Of a stretch of 55,883 nucleotides of DNA, positions 1-6,995 are shown piece after piece (positions within the stretch are counted from its first letter, which is position 1; the number at the start of each line of letters is the position of its first letter). The DNA is from an uncultured Brevibacterium sp. GTDB taxonomy: Bacteria > Actinomycetota > Actinomycetes > Actinomycetales > Brevibacteriaceae. Under the pieces are notes generated by a model that saw only the letters and a list, made by a program, of their open reading frames with translations, was not told where the DNA came from and searched no databases. The stretch lies in the NCBI GenBank assembly GCA_902489215.1, contig CABTZE010000001.1, positions 1 through 55,883 of the forward strand, read 5' to 3'. A program made the position numbers and the translations under genes.

Positions 1-49
1 ACAGAGTTCCACCGGCAGTTGGGTAAGAGGCCAACCACTGTGAGTGATG
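1..49. repeat. Inverted copy of 339-387 at window edge
   Basis: Bases 1-49 are an exact reverse complement of 339-387. The second copy lies inside the dehydrogenase gene and encodes its correct protein sequence there. The copy at the edge replaces the expected C-terminal coding sequence just after the family motif GLKSGRG. An inverted copy exactly at the edge of the sequence is most simply a contig-end or chimeric-read artefact, not biology. Confidence 0.85.
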
Positions 50-897
50 CCCCGTCCGCTTTTCAAACCGACGTGACCGCGAGCAACGTGATCACGCAGC
101 AGCGGCGTGGATTTAAAACGTTCGCCATACGCTTCTTCTTCGATTTCCATGCACGCTTGGTAGACGTCCAAACCTGCAATGTCCGCCACTTCAAATGGGC
201 CAAACGCAGCTAGACGGTAGCCGAACGAGTTACGCGAAATCTCGTCAACCACTTGTGGACTGGCAACACCCTCATCCACCAGTTTGAGTGCCTCAGCGAA
301 TAGAGCCTGCTGCAGGCGGTTCGCAACAAAGGCCGGAACATCACTCACAGTGGTTGGCCTCTTACCCAACTGCCGGTGGAACTCTGTCGTAGCTTGGGTG
401 ACTTCTTCGGAAGTATGTTCGCTGGGAATGACTTCCACGCCCGGAATAAGACGTGATGGGTTCATCCAGTGGCAGCCTATGAACCTCTGTGGTCGATCGA
501 CAGCTTCGGCCAGCCTGCTTATCGGCAGAGTTGACGTGTTCGAACCAATGACAGTATCCGCTTCAACGGTCGCGGAAATCCGCGCAAGCGTTGAGTGCTT
601 AAGGGCCAGATCCTCTGGGACAGCCTCAATCACGAATTCAGTACCTGCTAATGATTCCTCGATGGAGATCCCCGCAGTAAGATTTTGGACGACACGCTCC
701 GCTTCGTTGGGGTCAAGCAACCCCTCGCCGGCCCAGTCGTGCGTTTCGTCGATAAGGTCTTGGACCCGACCTTTGGCGGATTCATAGTCGACGTCAATGA
801 GAGTGCATTGCACTCCTGCGCCAGCCATGGTTGCTGCGATTCCGCCTCCCATGTAACCGCCGCCGACAACAGCGGCGCGCGTGATCGATGCGGTCAT
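1..897 (-). CDS. 3-hydroxyacyl-CoA dehydrogenase family protein (3' end missing)
   Basis: NAD-dependent oxidation of a beta-hydroxy acid or its CoA ester is the expected reaction. The N-terminus has the Rossmann glycine motif GGGYMGGG (residues 12-19), followed by the acidic region, and the family segment HWMNPSRLIPGVEVIP in the middle. Near the end is GLKSGRG, which in this family normally runs into FYDY. Here the sequence switches at residue ~283 into an inverted copy of an internal stretch, so about 25 residues are missing and the true stop is unknown. The ATG at 897 has a GAGGGAG ribosome site 8 bases upstream. It is divergent from the LacI-led operon that encodes a beta-keto acid cleavage enzyme, so it may supply that enzyme's beta-keto substrate. 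Carnitine dehydrogenase belongs to the same superfamily, but the substrate here is unknown. Confidence 0.85.
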   Translation of the reverse strand, partial: MTASITRAAVVGGGYMGGGIAATMAGAGVQCTLIDVDYESAKGRVQDLIDETHDWAGEGLLDPNEAERVVQNLTAGISIEESLAGTEFVIEAVPEDLALKHSTLARISATVEADTVIGSNTSTLPISRLAEAVDRPQRFIGCHWMNPSRLIPGVEVIPSEHTSEEVTQATTEFHRQLGKRPTTVSDVPAFVANRLQQALFAEALKLVDEGVASPQVVDEISRNSFGYRLAAFGPFEVADIAGLDVYQACMEIEEEAYGERFKSTPLLRDHVARGHVGLKSGRGITHSGWPLTQLPVELC

Positions 898-948
898 CTT
901 TGACTCCCTCGCGCTGTGGCACCGTAGCTCACCTGCAGTCGGTTGAGT

Positions 949-962
949 TTGAACGGTTTCAA
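949..962. promoter_or_regulatory. Candidate LacI-family operator
   Basis: TTGAAcggtTTCAA has perfect 5-base arms around a CG-containing centre, as LacI-family operators often do. It lies in the 186-base divergent region between the dehydrogenase and the LacI gene. The assignment rests only on symmetry and position. Confidence 0.35.
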
Positions 963-1083
963 TCAGTGTTGCTAATGGCTTTGCTACGCCAGCATAGCGA
1001 TGTAACTTAACGCTACTTAATGGTTTCGCTAGGTACTACATTCATTGCAAATCTCATGTTGGGGAACACGAGGAGGTGGCCCA

Positions 1084-2163
1084 ATGGAGGGAAACCTTGC
1101 AGGCAAGGCAAGTGGTCCAGTTGCCGCCCGGACCTCGGCCGCAAGCATTGCGCGAGAACTGGGTGTCTCCACTGCTGCTGTGTCCTACGCACTTAACGGG
1201 AAGCCCGGAGTATCTGACAATACGCGCCGTGACATCCTCAAGCTTGCTCGCGCCCGCGGTATACGTTCTCGCATAAGTGGGCCGGCAGGTTCCACGAGTA
1301 CGCGAGTAATTGCGCTGGTTGTGCCTAACCTGACTAATCCCATGTTCCAGTACTGGGCCAACGAAATCCTCCTGGTTGCAGCATCAGAAGACTTCGAGGT
1401 GCTGTTGGTCGCTACAGAAGACAAGCCGGCACGCCTAGATGCAATAGCGCGGACGCTGGTTAACCGGGATATCCAGGGCGCAGTCATTCTTGCTACCCAT
1501 CGGACCGACGCATCGGCTCTTCTGACACTGCGCGAAGCGCGGATCCCATTCACATTCTTATCGCGCAGGTCAGAATATGTTTCGGCCGATTTTGTGGGCA
1601 TAGACGACTACGCTGCTGCCCGCCAGATCGCCGAGCATGTGCTGGGTCACGGGGTGAAGAATCCAGCCACTGTTGTGGGCCCGCGATTCAGCACAGCGTC
1701 TGCACAGCGAGAAAAGGGAATGGTTGACGCGCTCCAAAGTGCCGGCCTGCAGGTCTTACCTGAGCAGAGAATCGCTACAGACCTCGCCCGTGACGGTGGG
1801 CATCGAGCGGTCAAACATCTCTTGAGCCTCCCTGCCCGACCAGACGCCATTCTGTGTGGCAGCGACGAAATCAGTTTGGGTGTTATGGAGGCGCTTTCAG
1901 AACACGGGATCGAAACCGGAAAAGACATTGTTGTCACGGGATTTGACGGTCTGCAGCACACGACATCGCCGCTTATTGGGCTGACCACAATCGTTCAGCC
2001 GCTAAAGGAAATCGGAGCCACTGCGGCTAGACATCTATTCCATCGTCTGCGCTCAGGACCACAGGACGAGCATCGGTCGGTGATCGTCCCACACACGCTG
2101 CACGTCGGCCGCACCTGTGGCTGCGGGGCAGTTGGAAAAACAGCTGCTGGAAAGGACACATGA
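1084..2163 (+). CDS. LacI/GalR family transcriptional regulator
   Basis: Likely local regulator of this catabolic and TRAP locus. The N-terminal LacI helix-turn-helix and hinge read SIARELGVSTAAVSYALNGK and continue through RRDILKLARARG. A periplasmic-binding-protein-like sensor follows, starting at about VIALVVPNLTNPMF and ending with a DGLQHTTSPLIGLTTI segment typical of the family. I chose the ATG at 1084 because AGGAGGT at 1071-1077 sits 6 bases before it; an in-frame TTG at 1045 is less likely. The stop is one base before the next start, so it is probably cotranscribed with the SDR gene. An odd CGCG-rich tail (RTCGCGAVGKTAAGKDT) follows the sensor. Its effector is probably the transported substrate or a CoA intermediate, by inference. 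Confidence 0.92.
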   Translation: MEGNLAGKASGPVAARTSAASIARELGVSTAAVSYALNGKPGVSDNTRRDILKLARARGIRSRISGPAGSTSTRVIALVVPNLTNPMFQYWANEILLVAASEDFEVLLVATEDKPARLDAIARTLVNRDIQGAVILATHRTDASALLTLREARIPFTFLSRRSEYVSADFVGIDDYAAARQIAEHVLGHGVKNPATVVGPRFSTASAQREKGMVDALQSAGLQVLPEQRIATDLARDGGHRAVKHLLSLPARPDAILCGSDEISLGVMEALSEHGIETGKDIVVTGFDGLQHTTSPLIGLTTIVQPLKEIGATAARHLFHRLRSGPQDEHRSVIVPHTLHVGRTCGCGAVGKTAAGKDT

Positions 2164-2164
2164 T

Positions 2165-2923
2165 ATGAGCCAACGAACTGCTCTCGTTACTGCGGGTGCG
2201 GCTGGTATCGGTCGCGCGATTGCGTCTCGCCTTGCCGAGGACGGTTTTGCCGTTATCGTCACTGACGTTTCGAAAGACGCAGTCGAAGAAGCCAATAGCG
2301 CAGGCCTGCATGCTCACAGAGCGGATGCATCGTCCGCTGAGGATGCCCAAGCGATCGCAGAATTCATTCAAGCCGAGTTCGGTCAGCTTGACGTCCTCGT
2401 CAACAATGCAGGTATCGCCGGCCCCACTGCACGTGTAGAAGACATTGATCTGGACGACTGGAATAAGACGTTGAACATCAACCTCACATCCCAGTTCCTC
2501 CACGTCAAAACGCTTCTGCCGTTGCTGCGCAAAGCAGACCGCGGCCGTATCATCAACCTGTCTTCCGCGGCGGGTGTGCTCGGAATGTATGGACGGTCTG
2601 TCTACTCAGCATCAAAGTCCGCACTTTTCGGTTTTACCAAGTCATTGGCGATTGAACTGGGGCCTGAAGGCATTACGGTGAACGCCATCTGTCCAGGAGC
2701 AGTCGGTGGCCCCCGAATTGAATCGGTTATTGCGGCAAAGGCCGAGATCCTCGGTGAACCAACAGAAAGCGTTGCGGCGGACTACCGCGGTCAAAGCACA
2801 TTGGGAGAATTCATAGATCCCGCATCTGTCGCTGGAATGGTCAGTTTCCTTGCAGGATCAGACGGAAAACAGATCAATGGCCAAGCACTTTCTGTTGACG
2901 GATTCACTCAAAAGCTTTTTTGA
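2165..2923 (+). CDS. Short-chain dehydrogenase/reductase
   Basis: A classical SDR of about 252 residues that should oxidise or reduce a hydroxyl/keto group with NAD(P). It has the cofactor motif TAGAAGIG (residues 9-16), NNAGIAG, the catalytic serine in NLSSAAG and YSASK (Y147, K151). The ATG at 2165 has GGAAAGGA about 10 bases upstream and begins one base after the LacI stop. It resembles the FabG-like group, but in this setting a catabolic role is more plausible than fatty acid synthesis: it lies between a LacI regulator and a beta-keto acid cleavage enzyme and is followed by a TRAP transporter. The exact substrate cannot be read from the sequence. Confidence 0.9.
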   Translation: MSQRTALVTAGAAGIGRAIASRLAEDGFAVIVTDVSKDAVEEANSAGLHAHRADASSAEDAQAIAEFIQAEFGQLDVLVNNAGIAGPTARVEDIDLDDWNKTLNINLTSQFLHVKTLLPLLRKADRGRIINLSSAAGVLGMYGRSVYSASKSALFGFTKSLAIELGPEGITVNAICPGAVGGPRIESVIAAKAEILGEPTESVAADYRGQSTLGEFIDPASVAGMVSFLAGSDGKQINGQALSVDGFTQKLF

Positions 2924-2961
2924 AACATAACTACATAAACTCGTATCAGGAGAGACCCACC

Positions 2962-3894
2962 ATGGCACGCAAGCGCAAGATCATTATCACCTGTGCTGTA
3001 ACAGGATCTATTCACACGCCGAGCATGTCCCCTTATTTGCCGGCGACTTCGGACGAAATATCCGATGCTTCTATCCAAGCAGCGCAGGCAGGAGCGTCAA
3101 TCGTTCATCTACATGCGCGGAAGCCCGAAGACGGCCGGCCCTCCCAGGATCCCGAAGACTTCGCGCCGATGATCGAGAAGATCAATGCATCGACGGATGC
3201 GGTGATCAATCTGACCAGTGGCGGATCCCCGCACATGAGCGTCGAAGAGCGGATGCAACCCGCAATGACTTTTGCGCCGGAACTGGCGTCACTCAACATG
3301 GGTTCGATGAATTTCGGCCTTTTCCCGATGCTGAGGCGCTTTACAGAGTTCGAGCACGATTGGGAACGCCAGCACTTGGAAAACAGTCGCGACCTGATCT
3401 TTAAGAATACATACTCAGATATCGAAACGATTCTCACGCGTGGCAGCGAAAACGGTACGAAGTTCGAATTCGAGTGTTATGACACATCGCACCTATATAA
3501 CCTTAAGCACTTCGTTGATGAAGGCCTGACGCCGGAACGTCCGTTTGTCCAGACCGTGCTAGGGCTGTTGGGCGGCATGGGTGCGTCGGCAGACAACTTG
3601 CTGACGATGCGACGCATCGCCAACGAACTTCTGGGCTCTGACTATGAGTGGTCGGTTCTGGGTGCAGGTCGCCACCAAATGACGTTGGGCGCAGTATCGC
3701 TTGCAGTCGGCGGGCACATTCGCGTGGGTCTCGAAGATTCGCTCTGGATTGGTGCCGGTCAGCTCGCCAAGTCCAATGCCGAGCAGGTGGCGCGCGCCGT
3801 GCAGCTTGTAGAAGCTCTTGGCCTTGAAGTTGCAACTCCAGATGAGGCTCGCGAAATCCTAGACCTCAAAGGCAGGGAGCACATCACAATCTGA
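2962..3894 (+). CDS. Beta-keto acid cleavage enzyme (BKACE, DUF849 family)
   Basis: BKACE enzymes condense a beta-keto acid with acetyl-CoA and split it to acetoacetate plus a new CoA ester, using a divalent metal. The characteristic metal-binding pair is present as VHLHARKPEDGRPS (H49 and H51), followed by NLTSGG, FECYDTSH, LGLLGGMG, GAGRHQ and GGHIRVGLEDS, all in family order. The length of 310 residues is normal. The ATG at 2962 is preceded by CAGGAGAG; an in-frame start 42 bases upstream lacks a good ribosome site. Its neighbours supply an SDR, a hydroxyacyl-CoA-dehydrogenase-type enzyme and a TRAP importer, a set suited to oxidising an imported hydroxy acid to the beta-keto acid and cleaving it. 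The substrate class (carnitine-like, amino-keto acid, dicarboxylic and others) is undetermined. Confidence 0.9.
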   Translation: MARKRKIIITCAVTGSIHTPSMSPYLPATSDEISDASIQAAQAGASIVHLHARKPEDGRPSQDPEDFAPMIEKINASTDAVINLTSGGSPHMSVEERMQPAMTFAPELASLNMGSMNFGLFPMLRRFTEFEHDWERQHLENSRDLIFKNTYSDIETILTRGSENGTKFEFECYDTSHLYNLKHFVDEGLTPERPFVQTVLGLLGGMGASADNLLTMRRIANELLGSDYEWSVLGAGRHQMTLGAVSLAVGGHIRVGLEDSLWIGAGQLAKSNAEQVARAVQLVEALGLEVATPDEAREILDLKGREHITI

Positions 3895-3897
3895 CAT

Positions 3898-3921
3898 CCA
3901 CATCACAACGAAGTGATGTGG
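3898..3921 (+). other. Intercistronic hairpin
   Basis: CCACATCAC and GTGATGTGG form a perfect 9-bp stem with loop AACGAA between the cleavage-enzyme gene and dctP. There is no U-tract, so it is more likely an mRNA-stability or processing element that lets the binding protein be expressed differently from upstream genes than a full terminator. Confidence 0.5.
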
Positions 3922-3948
3922 GCAGGCAACTAGGAAGGTTGACTTGTT

Positions 3949-4983
3949 ATGCGAGGGTGGAAAAAACTCAAAACCGTCGCTGTTGTTGCAGTCGCCAGTT
4001 TAGTTCTATCAGCATGTGGCGCAATTACGTCAAAAGATGAGAACTATGAGGGGACAATAAACTTCAGCTTGGCGCTCGGGCAAGATTCCTACCATCACAA
4101 GGGTGGTATAGCGTTCGCCGAGAAGCTCTCAGAGCTTACTGATGGGCGCATTAAAGTGAAGTTCTACTTCAACAACGCTCTTGGCGGTGAACGTGAAGTG
4201 GTAGAAGGCATGTCTATCAATTCTATTCAGATGGGAATGGCGTCGACGGGCCCAATGGGCGGTTTCGTGCCTTCTTTCATGCTTTTCGATATGCCCTACC
4301 TGTTTGAGGACCTAGACCATGTCTACAGCGTTCTTGATGGCGAGATCGGGGAAGAACTGGCAGACGAATTTTTGGAAACAGCGAACGTCCGGATTCTGTC
4401 TTGGACTGAAAATGGGTTCCGCTACGAAACCAACTCCAAGAAGCCAATCAAAACTCCTAACGATCTCAAGGGTATTAAGCACCGGACGCAGGAAAGTGCT
4501 GCGCAGATTCAGACATGGTCTGCTCTTGGCACAGATGCAATACCGATGGCGTGGCCTGAGGTATACACGGCCCTGCAGCAGGGTGTTATTGACAGCCAGG
4601 AGAATCCGATTGCAACTATCGCGGATGTCCGGTTCTTTGAAGTGCAGAAATATATTGCCATGACGCAGCACGTGTATTCTCCAGCCCCCATCATGATCTC
4701 GGAGAAGTACTTCCAGTCATTCTCATCAGCTGACCAGAAGGCAATTATGGCGGCGGGAGAATACGCTACTGGTATGCAGCGTGCAGCTAGTGCTGTGGCT
4801 GAAAAGAAAGCGCTGCAAATGCTGTTGGACAACGGTATGGAGAAGACTGAGATCGACCGGGACGCGTTTGTCGATGCGACCGAGCTTGTGCGGGAAGCAT
4901 GGAAGAACAGGATTCCGCGGAATCTCGTGGAGCGGGTCACAGCTCAGGCTTCCAGCACTCAGTCGCGGGAGGCGGACAAATGA
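3949..4983 (+). CDS. dctP: TRAP transporter substrate-binding lipoprotein DctP
   Basis: Extracytoplasmic solute-binding subunit of a TRAP system, tethered to the membrane by a lipid. The N-terminus is a lipoprotein signal with lipobox LSAC (C23). The family core includes LKGIKHRTQ, where R179 sits at the place of the conserved arginine that salt-bridges the substrate carboxylate, and MAWPEVYTALQQGVIDSQEN. This points to an organic acid ligand. AGGAAGG lies 10 bases upstream of the ATG. The stop overlaps the start of the small permease gene (ATGA). It is the fourth gene of the LacI-led operon, so its ligand is probably the substrate, or the precursor of the substrate, of the cleavage enzyme. 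Confidence 0.93.
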   Translation: MRGWKKLKTVAVVAVASLVLSACGAITSKDENYEGTINFSLALGQDSYHHKGGIAFAEKLSELTDGRIKVKFYFNNALGGEREVVEGMSINSIQMGMASTGPMGGFVPSFMLFDMPYLFEDLDHVYSVLDGEIGEELADEFLETANVRILSWTENGFRYETNSKKPIKTPNDLKGIKHRTQESAAQIQTWSALGTDAIPMAWPEVYTALQQGVIDSQENPIATIADVRFFEVQKYIAMTQHVYSPAPIMISEKYFQSFSSADQKAIMAAGEYATGMQRAASAVAEKKALQMLLDNGMEKTEIDRDAFVDATELVREAWKNRIPRNLVERVTAQASSTQSREADK

Positions 4984-5615
4984 AAAAGTTCATGGAGCAG
5001 TACAGGCTCTTGGTTGATTGGCTGAACGTTTTCATCCGCTGGTTTTTGGCCGGTCTCCTGCTGGTTATGACGGCACTGATCGGCTGGCAGGTCTTCGCGC
5101 GGTTCGTAGTGGGCGACTCTCTGACCTTTTCGGAAGAGGTTTCGCGTTTCGTGATGGTGTGGCTGGTGATTGTTGGCGCAGCGTATGCCGCGAAGAGCGG
5201 CCGTCTGATGAAGGTCGATCTTGTTGAACATCTGTTGAGCGGTCGTGCGAAGACCACAGTCATGATGGTCGCTGGAGCCCTGTCGATCGCTTTCTACCTG
5301 GTGCTGGTCGTTTTCGGATTCTTCATTGTCAACGCGGTGTCGTATCAGGCGACCCCAGCGACCGAGGTCAGTATGAGTATTCCCATGGCTGCCGTGCCAG
5401 TGGGTGCACTGCTTTTGATCATCAACACGCTGTATCAGATGTTCGGTGTGGCACTGGGGGTTGAGGAGGAGTCCGAAGTGGAAGCCATCGTGGCCGAAAC
5501 CGAGGCTGATATTGACCCTCAGCGCACGCGCTTGGGCGAAGTCGAAGATGCAGCACGCTCAGAAGCTTCACCAAGCTCGAACGCCTCCCGTGCACGAAAA
5601 GGGGGTGACCGGTGA
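4980..5615 (+). CDS. dctQ: TRAP transporter small permease DctQ
   Basis: Small membrane subunit of the TRAP importer, about 211 residues. I see four hydrophobic segments, starting at the FLAGLLLVMTALIGWQVFAR region, with the DctQ-type stretch FSEEVSRFVMVWLVIVGAA. The C-terminal ~45 residues are an acidic, hydrophilic tail (EEESEVEAIVAETEADIDP and onwards) that is longer than usual for DctQ and of unknown use. I chose the ATG at 4980 because it overlaps the dctP stop and begins MKKFMEQYRLL, a normal cytoplasmic start. It overlaps the start of dctM by four bases, so the three subunits are translationally coupled. Confidence 0.88.
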   Translation: MKKFMEQYRLLVDWLNVFIRWFLAGLLLVMTALIGWQVFARFVVGDSLTFSEEVSRFVMVWLVIVGAAYAAKSGRLMKVDLVEHLLSGRAKTTVMMVAGALSIAFYLVLVVFGFFIVNAVSYQATPATEVSMSIPMAAVPVGALLLIINTLYQMFGVALGVEEESEVEAIVAETEADIDPQRTRLGEVEDAARSEASPSSNASRARKGGDR

Positions 5616-6886
5616 TGGCCATCCTCATTATCTGTGCGGTTATTCTGCTGATTATTGGTGCGCCAATTGCGGTTGCTATTGCGGGGTCCACTGCGGTGGC
5701 GGTGGGAACGACTGGAATCTTCGGTCTGGAAGTTGTTCCTCAGCAGATGTTCATTGCGCTCAATTCATTCCCACTCATGGCGATCCCGTTCTTCATTTTG
5801 GCGGGTCACCTGATGCAAGTTGGCGGTATATCTGAGCGTCTTATCGACTTCGGCAGCGCAATTATCGGGCACCTGACCGGGGGCCTTGCGATGGCAGCTG
5901 TGTTGACGTCGATGTTCTTCGCAGCAATTTCCGGTTCAGGAGCCGCTACTGTTGCTGCTATTGGCTCCCTCCCCCTTCCCGCCATGCTCGCCCGCGGGTA
6001 CGGGCGCGGTTTTATGGCGGTGAACCAGGCGGTGTCGGGCGCATTGGGCGTGATCATCCCTCCGAGTATCCCGCTGATTCTGTTTGCTGTTGCGGCAAAC
6101 GAATCAGCCGGCGACATGTTTTTGGCCGGCATCCTGCCAGGTGTCCTCATGACGATGACGCTGCTGCTTATGGCGTACTTCTATTCGCGTAAACGCGGTT
6201 ACAGCGGAGTGAAGAAAGCTACGGGCGGGGAACTTGCAGGGGCTTTCCGCAGGTCAATCTTGGCTTTGCTAATGCCTGTGATCGTTCTGGGCGGTATCTA
6301 TGGCGGTGTGTTCACACCAACGGAAGCAGCTGTGGTCGCTGTTTTGTACGCGCTTCTTGTAGGGGCTTTGTACAGGCAGTTCACGTTCAAAAAGCTTGCC
6401 GATGCGTTCGCTGACTCTGCCGTGACTTCGGCGATCGTGATGATCGTCATTGCTGCGGCAGGCCTGTTTGCCTTCTTCATCAATGTGCTCGGTTTCCCGG
6501 ATCGCGTCCAGGGCTTTATGCAGTCGATCAACCTGGGAGTCATCGGCTTCCTAATCCTTGTCAACATCATTCTGCTTATTGCGGGCATGTTCATCGAGGC
6601 GGCTGCTGCGATCCTGATCTTCGTTCCGATCCTGATGCCTATGGCGGTCAGCCTGGGGATTGATCCGGTGCACTTCGGCATGATCATGGTGGTGAACCTG
6701 TCGGTGGGCATGGTGACTCCGCCGGTTGGCCTTAACTTGTTTGTGGCTTCTGATTTGGCGAAGATTTCGCTGACTTCTCTGTCGAAGGCAGTTATTCCGT
6801 TTATTTTGGTGCTGCTTATCAGCATCGCCATTGTGTCGGCAGCTCCGCAGCTGTCGTTGTGGTTGCCGAGCTTGATGTCCGGATAG
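5612..6886 (+). CDS. dctM: TRAP transporter large permease DctM
   Basis: The large membrane subunit that carries out Na+-driven symport of the bound acid. It is very hydrophobic over its whole ~424 residues. It has the family stretches FPLMAIPFFILAGHLM, SGSGAATVAAIG, the IIPPSIPLILF element and the C-terminal VTPPVGLNLFVA element. The start is GTG at 5612 or ATG at 5615, both overlapping the dctQ stop after a GGGGG stretch. The gene ends the operon and is followed by a strong hairpin at 6931-6979 shared with the convergent putA. Confidence 0.93.
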   Translation: MMAILIICAVILLIIGAPIAVAIAGSTAVAVGTTGIFGLEVVPQQMFIALNSFPLMAIPFFILAGHLMQVGGISERLIDFGSAIIGHLTGGLAMAAVLTSMFFAAISGSGAATVAAIGSLPLPAMLARGYGRGFMAVNQAVSGALGVIIPPSIPLILFAVAANESAGDMFLAGILPGVLMTMTLLLMAYFYSRKRGYSGVKKATGGELAGAFRRSILALLMPVIVLGGIYGGVFTPTEAAVVAVLYALLVGALYRQFTFKKLADAFADSAVTSAIVMIVIAAAGLFAFFINVLGFPDRVQGFMQSINLGVIGFLILVNIILLIAGMFIEAAAAILIFVPILMPMAVSLGIDPVHFGMIMVVNLSVGMVTPPVGLNLFVASDLAKISLTSLSKAVIPFILVLLISIAIVSAAPQLSLWLPSLMSG

Positions 6887-6930
6887 TTCATCGCTCGGTA
6901 CCGCAAAGCACGAGGTGCCGCCTGCTGATA

Positions 6931-6979
6931 CGTGCAAAAACTCGGCCGAAAACTGCGGTTTCGGCCGAGTTTTTGCACG
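6931..6979. terminator. Bidirectional terminator between dctM and putA
   Basis: A perfect 21-bp inverted repeat (left arm 6931-6951, right arm 6959-6979) with a 7-base loop. The arms contain an A5 run on one side and T5 on the other, so the hairpin works in both directions. It lies exactly between the convergent dctM and putA stop codons. Confidence 0.88.
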
Positions 6980-6995
6980 CCAGAGCAGAGTTCGC

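Noticed and set aside
1..387. 49-bp inverted repeat considered as insertion-sequence ends
   Set aside because: Both arms lie within one dehydrogenase gene, no transposase lies between them, and the outer arm coincides with the sequence edge.
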